A stretch of 64,000 nt of DNA, taken from Effrenium voratum (Eukaryota > Sar > Dinophyceae > Suessiales > Symbiodiniaceae). Positions within the stretch are counted from its first letter, which is position 1, and every line of letters starts with the position of its first letter. Where the stretch lies: positions 1 through 64,000 of the forward strand of contig CAUJNA010001522.1 of assembly GCA_963377175.1 (NCBI GenBank). Reading direction: 5' to 3'. Positions 8,116 to 18,003 of the stretch are shown here, one piece after another. The position numbers were made by a program, and so were the translations under genes. The notes below the pieces were generated by a model, which did no database searches, was not told where the DNA came from, and saw nothing but the letters and a program-made list of their open reading frames with translations.

Positions 8116-11100
8116 TTATGGATTCTTCGGCCCCCGCTGGGCCTGCCAGGCTTCCACCGCGTCCAGCCGGGCCTGGAAGCCCTTGCACACCCCCCACAGC
8201 ACGCTGGTGAGGTGAGAGTAGTCGAGAGTAACCATCTCCGTGCCGTCGCTCCACCGGGCGGTGCCCGTCAAATTCTTCCACTTTGTTCCTGCGAAGTCGT
8301 TTGAGGCAAAGCCCAGCCTCAGGTCCTCGTTCATGTCCGGGCGCTTGTACTGCTTGGCCTCCACGGAGTCGAAGAGCTGCTGGAGCTCCGCCACGTCGGC
8401 CTCCGCCATCTCCGTCTTCACCCGGCTGTCCGACAAATTCGTGAAGCTCGTGTTGCAGACCACGTTGCCCGTGTTGCCCGCGATCACAAGGCAGCCGGGG
8501 TTCCTCTGGTTCGTGGTCAAGGACAGCTGCGTCGAGAGGCTCTTCGTCTGCACCAGCGCCTCATCGTTGATCATGATGAGCTCGCACTGGTGCGTCCCGC
8601 CGTCCCGCTCCAGGAAGACCCTGGCGCTCTGGTTGCCCCGGAGCCGCAGCTCCGGGCCGCTGTCGGAGGCCGCGCTGTTGTTGGAGATCTGCAGCTTGCT
8701 CCAGCCCGCCCAGTTCTTCGTCAAGAAGAGATCGTCCGAGAAGTCGGAGGTGTTGGTCACGATGAGCGTGTTGGACGCGAAGAGCTGCGGCGCGGAGACC
8801 GGGCCCGAGCTCGTCACGTCGCCGCAGACCACGCTGCCCGTCGACACTCCACCGCTCGTGGCCGTGAAGGTGCAGTCCAGGCTCTCGCAGTCCAGCGGGC
8901 CCGTGGAGGCCGCCCCGGTGATGGTCAGCGTGGCGCCCGTGAGCGCCCCGGTGGCTGCGAAGCTCGCCGCGGTTGCTGCGCCCGAGGCCGTCAATGTCCC
9001 CGTGGACACGTCGTCCACCGTGGTGAAGTTCCCGGCGTTGGCCGTGTTGTTGATGGTCAACGTGCTGCCCGTGATTCCCGTGGCGGAGCTCAGCAGGCCC
9101 ACGCTGGCCGCGCCGCTAATGCTCAGCGAGCTGCCTGACACGGCCCCTGTGGACGACAGCGCGGCCCCGGCGACGGTGCCTGTGGCTGTGAGCGCTGCGC
9201 AGGAGACTGCGCCCGAGGCGTCCACGCCCGTGGTGAAAACGTCGGTGCAGTTCACGTCGTTGCACAGCAGCTGGTCGCAGCCCACGTTGCCCTGCGCGGT
9301 GAGCCCGTCCAGCGTGGCCGAGCCCGTGAGGGCCAGCGAGTCCGCCAGCAGGTCCGTTACCGAGACAGACTCTCCCTCGAAGTCGCTGGCCCTGATCTGC
9401 ATGCTGTACAGGTCCAGCGTGCCCGCCGACTGCTGCACCAGCCCGGGGATGGAGCCGCCGAAGGCTCCGAAGTGCAGCTTCGCGTTTCCGCCCGGCGGCA
9501 CCGAGAAGTCCAGGCGCGCCGTGCTCCAGACGCCCTGCGAGGGCGTGCCGAGGAAGGTGCCGGTGACGCCCACGTAGTCGTTGTCGGCCGCGCTGACGTA
9601 CATCACCAAGTTGGAGGCCGTGCCCAGCATGTACCGGCAGCCGAAGGAGTAGCGTCTCCCCGGCGTCAGCGTGTAGGTGCGCACGATGTTCCAGGCGAAG
9701 GCGCTCAGGGTCATGGCGTAGCCCTCCAGCTGGAAGCCTCCCACCGTGAAGCTGGCCGAGGCCACGCAGCTCTGCCTGTTGGAGCGCACCAGGAAGTTGC
9801 CTAGCGTGGTGAGCGTGGGCTCCAGCAGCACCTCGCCCAGGGTGGCCAGCGTGACGTCGTCGGCCCCTCCGTCGAGGAACTCGTGCTTCAGCAGCAGCGC
9901 CGAGGCCGCCGTGTCCTCCTCCGCCTCCACCGCGTTGCCGGACTCCAGGGTTGCGTCCAGGATCTGGAGGCCGTAGACGTCCACCGTTCCAGCCGTCTGG
10001 TTGGGCAGGCCCGGCGCCTGGAAGTGCGCGCCGAAGTGCAGCTTCGCCACTCCGTTGGGCGGCTCTGTGAAGTACATCTTGGCCGTGCTCCAGGCGCCCT
10101 GGTCGCCCACGAAGCTGCCGTACAACGGGTCGTAGACGTTGTCGGCCTCGGACATGTACACCACGAAGTTGGAGGCCGTGCCGAGCCGGTAGCGGCAGGC
10201 GAAGAGGAGCTCTCGGCCCGGCGTCAAGTTGTAGGTGCGCACGATGTTCCACGGGTTCGCCGCCAGGGTCAGGGTGTAGCCGTCCACGCTCACTCCCGCG
10301 GTGTGCGTGGCCAGGACCACGCCGCAGCCGCTGCTGGGGCGAACCGTCCAGTTTGAGAGCGAGACGTCCGTGGGGCCCAGGATCTGCTCTCCTATGGCGG
10401 CCACCACCTCGTCGGCCCCTCCGTCGTCCGGAAAGCGCACGGCTATTTGCAGCGCCGAGGCCGCCTCCGCGACTCCGAGCTTGTTGGTCAACAAACCGTC
10501 CACTTGCGCGATGGTGTAGTGGCTGAGCAGCGCGGCGGCGATGCTCGCGGCCGTCGCCGTGTCCTGGTCTGCGGCTGAACGGTACGCCACCAGCGCCGAG
10601 GTGATTTGGTTGGTCGTGAACACGTCCTGGTCCGGGCCCGTCCGGTAGGCCAGCAGCGCGCCCGCGATGGCGGCCTGCGTCTGCGTGTCCTGCGCGCTTG
10701 CCGTGCGGTAGTCTCCCAACAGCGCGTCTACTTGCGCCGCGGTGTAGTAGCCCAGCAGCGCCGCCGTGATGGCGCTGGTCGTCTCCGCGTCCTGCGCCGT
10801 TCCGGTGCGGTAGTCTCCCAACAGCGCGTCTACCTGCGCCGAGGTGTAGTAGGCCAGCAGCGCAGCCGCGAGGGCAGCGTCCGCCGCTGCGACGGAGTAG
10901 CAGTCTGCCGTGATGCTCAGCGTGTCGTCGCCGTTGGCAAGCGCAGCAGAGAGAGGAGCCACGAAATGCAGGTTGCGACCGACGTTGCTTCCGCGAAGGA
11001 GCTCCCAAGTTGTGAAGCCCGCCCAGGCCGGCGCGTTAACAACTCCGCCGCCGGAAAGCTGCAGGGCGGCGAGCTCCGCGAGGATTGCGTCGAGGGCGCT

Positions 11101-12162
11101 CTGGAGCGCGGCCTCGCTGGCGGAGAGCGCGGCGTTCGTGGCGTACGAGGCCAGCAGCGCCGCGTCGGCCTTGGAGGCCTGGAGCGCCGTGATGCTGGCG
11201 TCCCGGCTAGCAAGCTGCGCTGCGACGAAGGCCTCGGTGGCGAGGCCCAGCGGCGCATTTGCTATCTTGGTGTCTACCTCCAGCGGCGTGTCCAAGCCGT
11301 CCACCGCGGAGAGCAGGGAGGCCAGCGCGCTGGCGTCCGCCTTGCCGGCGAGGGCGGCGTCCAGGGCTGCCGTGGTGACGGCGCCCAGGAGAGCGGTCGA
11401 GATCTTTGAGTCCACCTCGGAGGAAGTGTCCACGGCCGAGAGCAGGGCGTACGCGGTCATGGCGCTGGCGTCCGCCTTGGAGGCCTGCAGCCCCGAGATG
11501 GTGGCGTCTCTGCTCGCGAGCTCGGAGGCCAGCGCCGCGGCGGTGACGACGCCCAGGAGAGCGTTGGCCACCTTCGTATCCACCTCCAGCGGCGTGATCC
11601 TCGCCGCTATGTCTAGGGAGTGCTGGTCCACCACAGTCTTGAGACCGTAGTTGGCGGCCACCGTGGCCAGCGTGGCGTTGTTGGCCGAGGCGATGGAACC
11701 GTTCATGGCCGCCGTGGTGCTGTAGTTGGACAGCTTCAGGTCCACGCTGTCCGGGGTGCTCTTGGTGGCACCCACGCCCTCCAGCACGTCGAAGGCCGAC
11801 TGGTCTGCCTTGTTGGAGAGGCCCGTGGTCAGCGAGCTCTGCAGCGCGGCGATGCTGCTCCCGTGCGCGGCCACCTGCCCGTCCGTGGTGGCCAGGGCCG
11901 CCGCCGTGGCAAGAGGCGCAATCGCCGGCGCCAGCGCGCTGCTGTCCAGCTTTGAGGCCAGCTCTGCGGTGACTCTGTCGTCCAGGGACTGGATGGCAGC
12001 GGCGTTGTTGCCTGAGGCTGCCGTGTTCACTGCCAGGTCAGCCACTTGAGCGTAGGGAGTCAGAGCGAGGGCCAGCTGTCCTGCTGTGACGTGCGTGCCG
12101 TCAGTCACCTCTCCGTTGTCCAGGACCTCGGGGATGTTGCCCGTGACAGGTCCTTCAAACAT
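8116..12162 (-). CDS. Trimeric fibre-like protein with C-terminal peptidase S74 chaperone domain
   Basis: A 1348-residue intact frame, probably the host-attachment fibre of the virus. From the N-terminus: short repeats like LASRDASITALQASKADA (about residues 30-380), expected to form a trimeric helical shaft; four or five repeats of the YYTSAQVDALLGDYRTGTAQ kind (about 440-560); two homologous beta-sandwich, lectin-like modules, each with WNIVRTY..LTPGR and a TASN segment (about 570-900); a beta-helix region of Gly/Ala/Thr/Ser repeats (about 910-1120); and an S74 domain of about 130 residues. The S74 domain has the Ser-Lys dyad in LSDSRVK and the closing helix YSHLTSVLWGVCKGFQ. S74 domains trimerise fibres and then cut themselves off. 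The start MFEGPVTGNIPEV is chosen because it is shared with the second fibre gene; an upstream ATG at 12255 would add 31 residues of tRNA-like sequence. Confidence 0.85.
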   Translation of the reverse strand: MFEGPVTGNIPEVLDNGEVTDGTHVTAGQLALALTPYAQVADLAVNTAASGNNAAAIQSLDDRVTAELASKLDSSALAPAIAPLATAAALATTDGQVAAHGSSIAALQSSLTTGLSNKADQSAFDVLEGVGATKSTPDSVDLKLSNYSTTAAMNGSIASANNATLATVAANYGLKTVVDQHSLDIAARITPLEVDTKVANALLGVVTAAALASELASRDATISGLQASKADASAMTAYALLSAVDTSSEVDSKISTALLGAVTTAALDAALAGKADASALASLLSAVDGLDTPLEVDTKIANAPLGLATEAFVAAQLASRDASITALQASKADAALLASYATNAALSASEAALQSALDAILAELAALQLSGGGVVNAPAWAGFTTWELLRGSNVGRNLHFVAPLSAALANGDDTLSITADCYSVAAADAALAAALLAYYTSAQVDALLGDYRTGTAQDAETTSAITAALLGYYTAAQVDALLGDYRTASAQDTQTQAAIAGALLAYRTGPDQDVFTTNQITSALVAYRSAADQDTATAASIAAALLSHYTIAQVDGLLTNKLGVAEAASALQIAVRFPDDGGADEVVAAIGEQILGPTDVSLSNWTVRPSSGCGVVLATHTAGVSVDGYTLTLAANPWNIVRTYNLTPGRELLFACRYRLGTASNFVVYMSEADNVYDPLYGSFVGDQGAWSTAKMYFTEPPNGVAKLHFGAHFQAPGLPNQTAGTVDVYGLQILDATLESGNAVEAEEDTAASALLLKHEFLDGGADDVTLATLGEVLLEPTLTTLGNFLVRSNRQSCVASASFTVGGFQLEGYAMTLSAFAWNIVRTYTLTPGRRYSFGCRYMLGTASNLVMYVSAADNDYVGVTGTFLGTPSQGVWSTARLDFSVPPGGNAKLHFGAFGGSIPGLVQQSAGTLDLYSMQIRASDFEGESVSVTDLLADSLALTGSATLDGLTAQGNVGCDQLLCNDVNCTDVFTTGVDASGAVSCAALTATGTVAGAALSSTGAVSGSSLSISGAASVGLLSSATGITGSTLTINNTANAGNFTTVDDVSTGTLTASGAATAASFAATGALTGATLTITGAASTGPLDCESLDCTFTATSGGVSTGSVVCGDVTSSGPVSAPQLFASNTLIVTNTSDFSDDLFLTKNWAGWSKLQISNNSAASDSGPELRLRGNQSARVFLERDGGTHQCELIMINDEALVQTKSLSTQLSLTTNQRNPGCLVIAGNTGNVVCNTSFTNLSDSRVKTEMAEADVAELQQLFDSVEAKQYKRPDMNEDLRLGFASNDFAGTKWKNLTGTARWSDGTEMVTLDYSHLTSVLWGVCKGFQARLDAVEAWQAQRGPKNP

Positions 12163-12360
12163 GTTTACATATGTTCTCGCCGACGCCTTAGTCCAGTGGC
12201 TATGGGACATTCGGGGGGTGGCACGATCCCGTAATACCAGTACGCGGTCCTTCAAACATGTTTACGAGGAGTAGTCGGTACGATTTCGTGTCGATGGGAC
12301 ATTGCACTTTCGCAACACCTCTATTCGCCGGGTGTTCTGATTGTATATCGACTCGCACGC
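12163..12360. other. Fibre 1 upstream region with duplicated ATG context
   Basis: The sequence TCCTTCAAACATGTTTAC occurs at the fibre start and again about 95 bases upstream (12248-12265). It includes the palindrome AAACATGTTT. Between the two copies is the box-A-like GCCTTAGTCCAGTGGCTA also found upstream of fibre 2, here cut short. The second copy reads into MFEGP again, so the 5' end of the gene has been duplicated. No clear TATA box is seen on the minus strand. Confidence 0.4.
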
Positions 12361-12616
12361 TGAATTGGAAGTGGAGTATAAAATCACCCACTGGGCATGA
12401 GGCGATGAATTGGAAGTGGAGGATAAAATCACCCACTGGGCATGAGGCGAACTCGCACGCTGAATTGGAAGTGTACGATAAAATCACACACTTGGCATGA
12501 GGCGATGAATTAGAAGTGAAAGTTAAAACCGCCCACTTGGCATGAGGCGATGAATTGGCCGAAGTGGCGCAGTGTCCTATAAAATCGGACTCTGGGCATG
12601 AGGCGATGAATTGGCC
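12361..12616. repeat. 45-base tandem repeat upstream of fibre 1
   Basis: About five copies of a unit resembling TGAATTGGAAGTGGAGGATA followed by AAATCACCCACTGGGCATGAGGCGA. The later copies are longer and more diverged. Most units contain TATAAAATC or GATAAAATC, a TATA-like core in the plus orientation. Open frames across the array are repeat artefacts. Confidence 0.75.
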
Positions 12617-12721
12617 GAAAATGTCGGTCAAAAGCGCTTGGGACACCTCGGCCACATGACGAGACCTGAGCCAAAGTCAAGCATGCTGGCAGGAATGCGA
12701 TTGAGGGGAAATAACCCTCAA

Positions 12722-13466
12722 TTTTAACACACTTCGAAGAAGCTCACCGTTTGAGCTCCTTCTGCAAAGTTCACCAAGACCGAAGCCGCGGAGCTGGTTT
12801 CGCTTTTCCAAGCCTTTTGCGCACTTTTCGGCCCCAAAGAGAGCGGCAGATTCTCACTGTTTGAGAAACTGCTTCTAAAGTTTTTGGGCCAAAAAGCGCC
12901 GTTTTGGACTGGTAGCGAGAGCCCATGGTGAGATGGTTTAAGCGTTGCTTTGCTCTCCGTAGCGACGTTTCGGAGGCTCGATTCCTCCCGGGGCCTCGGC
13001 GGGCTGACGTGTTAGAGACCGGTGACTTCGGCGGTGACGAGCTCGGCGGGCTGACGCGTTACGTGGAAAAACCTCGGCGGGCTGACGTGTTACTCGGAAG
13101 CACCTCGGCGGGCTGCCGCGTCAGACGCTGGCTGGCTCTGGGCTGTGCCTCGGCGGGCTGACGTGTTAGAGACCGGTGACTTCGGCGGTGACAAGCTCGG
13201 CGGGCTGGAATTCGCAGGTTTTTCGGGGCAGAATACGGATTTCGGAGCATGGCGAACACCTGGAACCGGTTTTCGCAGGAAAACGAGCGAATTTGAGGCC
13301 CGGGCTGCACTTTTGACGCAGGACACGAAAAATCGCACTTTTCGGAGTTCGCCGTTTTCAGCGCTTTTTGCACCAAAAACGGAGTGGTGACATTGACCGG
13401 TGACATCGGAAAAACGTTCAGCGGGTTGAAGAATTTGGCTGTTTTGCAGGGTTTTGGCCCAAAAAA
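12722..13466 (+). repeat. Left arm of the 42-kb inverted repeat
   Basis: This stretch reappears inverted at about 54228-55003. It starts with TTTTAACACACTTCGAAG, which matches the outermost bases of the right arm in reverse. The next 31 bases (AAGCTCACCGTTTGAGCTCC and beyond) are flipped between the two arms. The following segments match over long stretches: GGCCCCAAAGAGAGCGGCAG, the tRNA-like block, about seven copies of CTCGGCGGGCTGACG, and a final TTGAAGAATTTGGCTGTTTT. Terminal inverted repeats of this size fit a Polinton-like element, and I read these arms as the ends of the inner element. No target-site duplication could be fixed by eye. Confidence 0.7.
12926..12996 (+). other. tRNA-like sequence inside the left inverted repeat
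   Basis: A box-A-like TGGTGAGATGG is followed about 35 bases later by a good T-arm: GGAGG stem, CTCGATT loop, CCTCC stem, giving a box-B-like GGCTCGATTCC. No matching acceptor stem can be drawn, so it is not a functional tRNA. It looks like a tRNA-derived or polymerase-III-promoter sequence. An inverted copy lies in the right arm at about 54672-54745. Confidence 0.45.
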
Positions 13467-13640
13467 GTAAGAAAAAAAGACAAAAAAAAAAAAAAAAAAA
13501 ATAGATGGTAAAACATCCACAATCAAAAAAAAAAAAAACAATGAAAAATAAAAACACAAAAAAAAAAAAAACTATAAAAAAAAAATAAAAAAAAAAAAAA
13601 TAAAAAATCAAAAAAAACAAAAAACCAAAATTAATAGGAT
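13467..13640. repeat. A-rich low-complexity tract
   Basis: Long A runs interrupted by single T, C or G bases fill 13467-13634. The right arm has only a short AT-rich stretch at the matching place (54203-54230), so the tract expanded on the left only. Reading frames here are not coding. Confidence 0.85.
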
Positions 13641-13641
13641 A

Positions 13642-14230
13642 CTATAAGCTGCCTTTCCTTACTACTCTTGTGCCCGCCGGCCAGGTCGCGGATGGCTGTG
13701 CTCCAAAGGCGCGCTGATGGCCGCCCGGCCCAGGAGTCACGGCCGGCAACTGCCGGAAGTCTCCCAGCAGAGGAACTTCACGTCGGCATTCAGCCCAGAG
13801 CGCCATGTCCAGCTGCGTGATCTCCTCTACCACCAGCCAGTCCAGCTTTTGCGCGCTGCCCCGCACAAGTCTTGGACACCAGGTGCACCGCCTCCGTGCT
13901 CTTGCAGCCTCGCCACAATGGTCCGGCCAGGTGCGTCTTCCGGTGCCCGGCAGCACCGTGAGCAGCAGGGAGTTGCCCGCCAGGCAGTGGCTTATAGGGT
14001 CGTCCACCCACCTCCGTTGTTTGGAGCGCTCCGCCTCCATACGCGGCGCCTTGCTGCCCAGCAACAGCCTCGTCTCTTCTACGCGGTAGACGTGCGTCCG
14101 GGTGGCGCAGCCTCCAGCGCCCGCAGCCGCTCCGAAGCGCTTCGGCAGCCGCTGTGTCAGCAGGCTTCACCTGCGCAAGGTAGCGCGGCGGCGCGTCCAG
14201 GATGCGCCGGGCCTTGGCCACCACCAGCAG
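13642..14230 (-). pseudogene. Superfamily 1 (Pif1/RecD-like) helicase remnant, left copy
   Basis: On the minus strand, pieces in at least two frames spell a helicase core. They include a Walker A relic (LLLTVLPGTGRRT, with Arg where the catalytic Lys should be), motif II (LDWLVVEEITQLDMALWAE) and motif III (LLGDFRQLPAV). Such helicases would unwind DNA during element replication. The gene runs outward towards the inverted repeat and is broken by frameshifts and truncation. A diverged partner lies inverted at 53.25-53.90 kb, just inside the right arm. Confidence 0.65.
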
Positions 14231-15500
14231 TGCTCAACAAAGCCGAGGCGGAAGTGCCGTTGCTCAGCAGCCTTCTGGCGTGGACAAAGTTCCACACCAT
14301 GCCCCCCTTGTGGCGAAGGCCTGAGAAAAGTCCGCGCCCGCGCCGTCCACTGCTGCTGCTGCGCACGCTGTGGACCACCTTCGCCCTTCGGGTCAGCCGG
14401 GCCCCACGTACGGCAACAGATTGGGCAGAACCCTCCACAAAGCTCAAATCTGGCGGCTCAACGCCGTCCGCCGGGCACAGGATGGGCAGGGGGAAGGGGG
14501 CGTTGGCCAGCCCGTTGCGTCTGCAGCGCACCACGTCCACGCCAACGTAGAAAGCGTTCCAGGCTGGTGGGCTGCGCGCTCTCTCTCTGCGTCTTGCTGT
14601 GGCAGTCGCCGCACAGCGCCTGCAAAATCAGACGCTGCCCGCACCAGAGCCCCTGCTGCACGTCCGCGGCGTCAAAGCGCCTCACTCTGGACCTGGTGGA
14701 CAGCTACGATCCGGCGCTAAAGCCGTGTGCTTCTTGGCCTTCGACGGGCACTGCTTGTACAGGGCCGTGAAGCGGGTGCTGGAGAGGTAGGCGGCGCGCG
14801 TGCTCTACCAGGGCAAGGCAAGGCAGACCCTGCCGCCGACGGCACCATCCGCCCCTGTGCAAGCCCGGGTCGCCGCCGTCCGCGGCCTCCGCTGTCACTG
14901 TCTTGCCCAACTTGCCATTCTTTTTTTACGGGGCCAGTTTTTTTGCTCGGCGCACTCTAGTGCGTTCAAACGGGTTATCAGGCCGTCAGAGCGTTTTCGC
15001 AGCGGGCGGGCTGGTGCCTGCAGGGTTTTAACACAGCTGGCCTTTAACAAAGTTCTATTTGCTCGAGAAGCAAGCTCTTGCGATGGCGACCGACGGAGGC
15101 GCGCAAGGCAGCAGCAAACCTGGTGCTGTCAACCGTCCTTCCGCACTCCGTGAGAATGGGGACTCGCGTGCTTGAGACCCTGGACGGCATGCGGAAGATA
15201 CTGTCCACTTGTCAAGGCCGGCCAGGAGCCGTGGGTGAAGACTACCCGGCGACGAACTTGGAGCATCGCCTGGCAGTTGGAGCGCCGCGCAGCCGCCCCG
15301 GACACTCCGCCCGTGAAGCCTCAGTCTCCGCGTTTACCTGAACTTGAAGAGAAAGGCGAGCGAGGCGAGCGAGGCGAGCGAGCCGGAGGTAACCACCAGG
15401 TTGTTGGATGGCGTGGCGCCTCGTGGGCCAAGCTCAGCCTCCTGACGTCGGCCACCACGTCGTGCTTCGACCCGAAAGAGGGGCAAACTTGTGGGTCTTC
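14231..15500. other. Decayed region with a possible HNH-like fragment
   Basis: Minus-strand frames hold only short fragments. The most suggestive is at about 14560-14660, where LILQALCGDCHSKTQRES resembles the Cys/His end of an HNH nuclease or of the zinc module in Polinton polymerases. A GAGGCGAGC microsatellite lies at about 15350-15382. Otherwise 14.7-15.5 kb shows nothing I can name. It is probably the wreck of one or two genes of the inner element. Confidence 0.35.
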
Positions 15501-15515
15501 TTCCACAAGCCCACC

Positions 15516-16552
15516 ATGAAGCCTCCGGCGTCGGCCATGAATCGGGGCAAGTACGACGGCCTTGTTGCAGCAAACAAACCTCCGGCGCCAGAGTTCTCCC
15601 CACGACGGGTTTTGAAGAACTACGACGATATGACGACGTCCGAGTTCAGAGCCATCTCATCAAGCTCGACACGACCTTCCGAGGCGACAAGGCCTTGAAC
15701 ACCGGCAAGCGCCCGCCGAACACTGAGGACGAGTTTGTGCACTTGCAGAGCAGGGCCTTCTTGCAGCTCCGCAAGCAACTCCAGGACGACCAGTTGCAAA
15801 CGGAGAGCCTGCTGGTGTCGCGCCATCGCCAACTTCTGATGACCGACTTCGTCGTCACGAGAGCACCGTGAACTGCTGGTGGTACAACCCCGAGGTCCAC
15901 CAGAAGCAGCCGCTGGACTTTTTCGAGGCCTACGGGCGAGCTCGCGACGAGCGAAGGACCCTGATCTTCTACGGAGACAGCGGCAAGGGGAAAACTCCCC
16001 TGGCAAGTTGCCTGGCAGCCATGGTAGCCCGCGACGTGGGTCTGGACGAGTTCGTCATGGTGTCCAGCCCGGACATGCTGCGATCCGCGGTCGAGCGCAG
16101 CCTCCTGCGCGACGAGAGGCCCTTGCTCCTGGACGAGCTTCAGATCAGCAGCAGCAACATCGGCGCCCAAGGCGGGGGAGTGGACACGCTGAAGCATCTC
16201 CTCGGTCTGTCGCCCGACTTGCCAGCCACCATCAAATGTCGCTACAACGACGTGAAGGTGCCTGCGGAGACGTTCAGGATCATCATGGTGCAGGACCTGG
16301 CGAAACTCCACCACAACTTGGACGACATGGCAAAGATTCGCCCTCCGGACCTCATGCTCGAAGGGTTTGAGTGGCGCGCTCGCCCGCTTGAAAAGGTCTT
16401 TGACGCGGACACGCGCGCGGTTGAAGCGCTGCATCCTTGTGGAAGTGACGGCGCAGTGCGTCAAGGACTCTGTGCGCGAGAAGCGAAAGTTCGGGTCCGA
16501 CAAGGCGATCTCCATGGCGGAGAGTTTGAGGGCCTTGTACAACGGCCAGTAA
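15516..16552 (+). pseudogene. P-loop ATPase (AAA+ or superfamily-3 helicase-like), frameshifted
   Basis: Walker A is clear (LIFYGDSGKGKTPLA, about 15962), as is Walker B (RPLLLDELQ, about 16120). A later hydrophobic strand (FRIIMVQDL, about 16275) could hold a sensor residue. An ATG at 15516 starts MKPPASAMNRGKYDGLVAAN. The frame then shifts near 15650, near 15860 and near 16365, ending at MAESLRALYNGQ and a stop at 16552, just before satellite DNA. The size of the ATPase domain and a roughly 115-residue leader recall Rep proteins of single-stranded DNA viruses, or a small initiator helicase, but no HUH nuclease motif is visible. The motif assignment is firm; the family is not. Confidence 0.55.
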
Positions 16553-16611
16553 TTCGCGACACGGGGGCCTGCCTTTTGAGGGCACAGACCAGGCAGAAGC
16601 CCGACCGAACG

Positions 16612-16995
16612 CGTGCTATATGTACTATATGTGCTATATCTTACAAGGCAAGCCGCTGAACATCCACGCTTTGCCGGGTCCTTGCTATATGTGCTATATG
16701 TGCTATATGGTATAGAAGCCTGTATACTATACACATAGCATCTCCAACATGTACCAAATATGCATTGTATAGCACATATAGTACATTTTAAAGCGCGTAC
16801 AGAATAATATAGCACATATAGCACATATAGTATGGAGCTGGGGGAGAGTGGAGGTTCAGCGGCTTGCCTTGTGAGAACCATATAGCACATATAGCACATA
16901 TAGCAAGGACCTGGGGGACTGTGAGGGTTCGGCGGGTTGGCGTCCATATAGCACATATAGCACATATAGCATGGAGCTGGGGGAGAGTGGAGCCA
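16612..16995. repeat. Palindromic TATAGCACA satellite, array 1
   Basis: The left arm has TGCTATATG-type 9-base steps with linkers like TCACAAGGCAAGCCGCTGAA. The right arm carries the reverse complement. The centre (about 16705-16800) holds CATCTCCAACATGTACCAAA and a GCGCGTACAGAATAATATAG segment. The same palindromic design occurs at 18004-18660, 25440-25915 and 29717-30122. Confidence 0.85.
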
Positions 16996-17150
16996 AACCC
17001 AGGGACATTTGTGCGGTTTTGCGCGACAAAATGCTATTCTTCTAGGGCCTACATTTATGTAGGGCCTGTAAGAATAGCTCGTTTTGCACGGTTTTGCACG
17101 GGTTGCCCATGCCAGCCCCCGCTGGTTTGATTGGTTCGCCCAACCCGCGC
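16996..17150. repeat. Palindrome-containing repeat, first copy
   Basis: The block carries an imperfect palindrome at 17032-17079 (GCTATTCTTCTAGGGCCTAC ... GGGCCTGTAAGAATAGC) followed by CGTTTTGCACGGTTTTGCAC. A second copy with the same flanks lies at about 19030-19150. It may be a small non-autonomous element. Confidence 0.6.
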
Positions 17151-17645
17151 TCGATACTGGCTCGCCCAACTGGGCCTGTTTTTGCATGTTTTTGCACGCT
17201 TTTGGGGTTGCGCCCCCTTTTGATTACACCCTTCAGCCGGTTGACTTTTCGCTCTGCTTGATTACGGGTTCAGGTTTTTCAAGCACTGGCTCGCCCAGCG
17301 GGCCCGCCCAACGGGTTTGGGGGGGGCTGTCGGTTTTTAAGTACTGCCTCGCCCATGGTGGAGTTGGGCTGGGCACTGGTCCGCCCAACAGGTCTGGAGG
17401 GGTTTTGGATTTTTAAGCACTGCACCCGACCCGCTGGGGCTTGATACTGGTCCGCCAAACCTTGTTTTGATACTGGCTCGCCCAACTGGGCCTGTTTTTG
17501 CGTGTTTTTGCACGCTTTTGGGATTGCACTCTTTTGCACCCTGATTGCACCCAAATTGCACCCTGATTGCGCCCTGATTGCACCCTGATTGCACCCTTCA
17601 GCCGGTTGACTTTTTGCTATGCTTGATTACGGGTTCAGATTTTTT
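17151..17645. repeat. Duplicated simple-repeat region
   Basis: A segment running from ACTGGCTCGCCCAACTGGGC through CTTCAGCCGGTTGACTTTT to GATTACGGGTTCA occurs at about 17156-17275 and again at 17470-17640. Inside the second copy is a short (CCTGATTGCAC)n run at 17520-17600. No gene is present. Confidence 0.6.
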
Positions 17646-17945
17646 TTTCAATGGCTCGCCCAGCAGGCCCGGGTTTGGCTTAGTACTGGTCTGCCCAACG
17701 GGCCCGGGGGGGGTTCGTTTTTCAATGGTTCGCCCAACGGGTCTGCGGGGTAGGGGTCGTTTTTCAATGGTTCGCCCAACGCGCCTGGAGGGGTTTCGTT
17801 TTTCAATGGTCCGCCCAACGCGCCTGGAGGGGTTTCGTTTTTCAATGGTTCGCCCAACGGGCCCGGGGGGTTTCGTTTTTCAATGGTTCGCCCAACGCGC
17901 CTGGAGGGGTTTCGTTTTTCAATGGTTCGCCCAACGTCTCAGATT
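17646..17945. repeat. Minisatellite of TTTTTCAATGGTTCGCCCAA units, array A
   Basis: Six to seven tandem units of about 45 bases, each with TTTCGTTTTTCAATGGTTCG and a G-run of four to seven bases. The same unit makes array B at 18705-19015. The G-runs could form quadruplex-type structures. Long open frames here are repeat artefacts. Confidence 0.8.
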
Positions 17946-18003
17946 TCGACATTGGCGGCAAACGCCCCAACCCGCTGAACTACCCTAACAACTCCCGGGC
18001 TCC

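Noticed and set aside
8116..12162. Prophage tail fibre and hence a bacterial contig
   Set aside because: S74 domains also occur in eukaryotic viruses. The neighbours are LINEs, a copia-like gag and Polinton-type polymerase, integrase, ATPase and capsid, and there is no bacterial operon or Shine-Dalgarno pattern.
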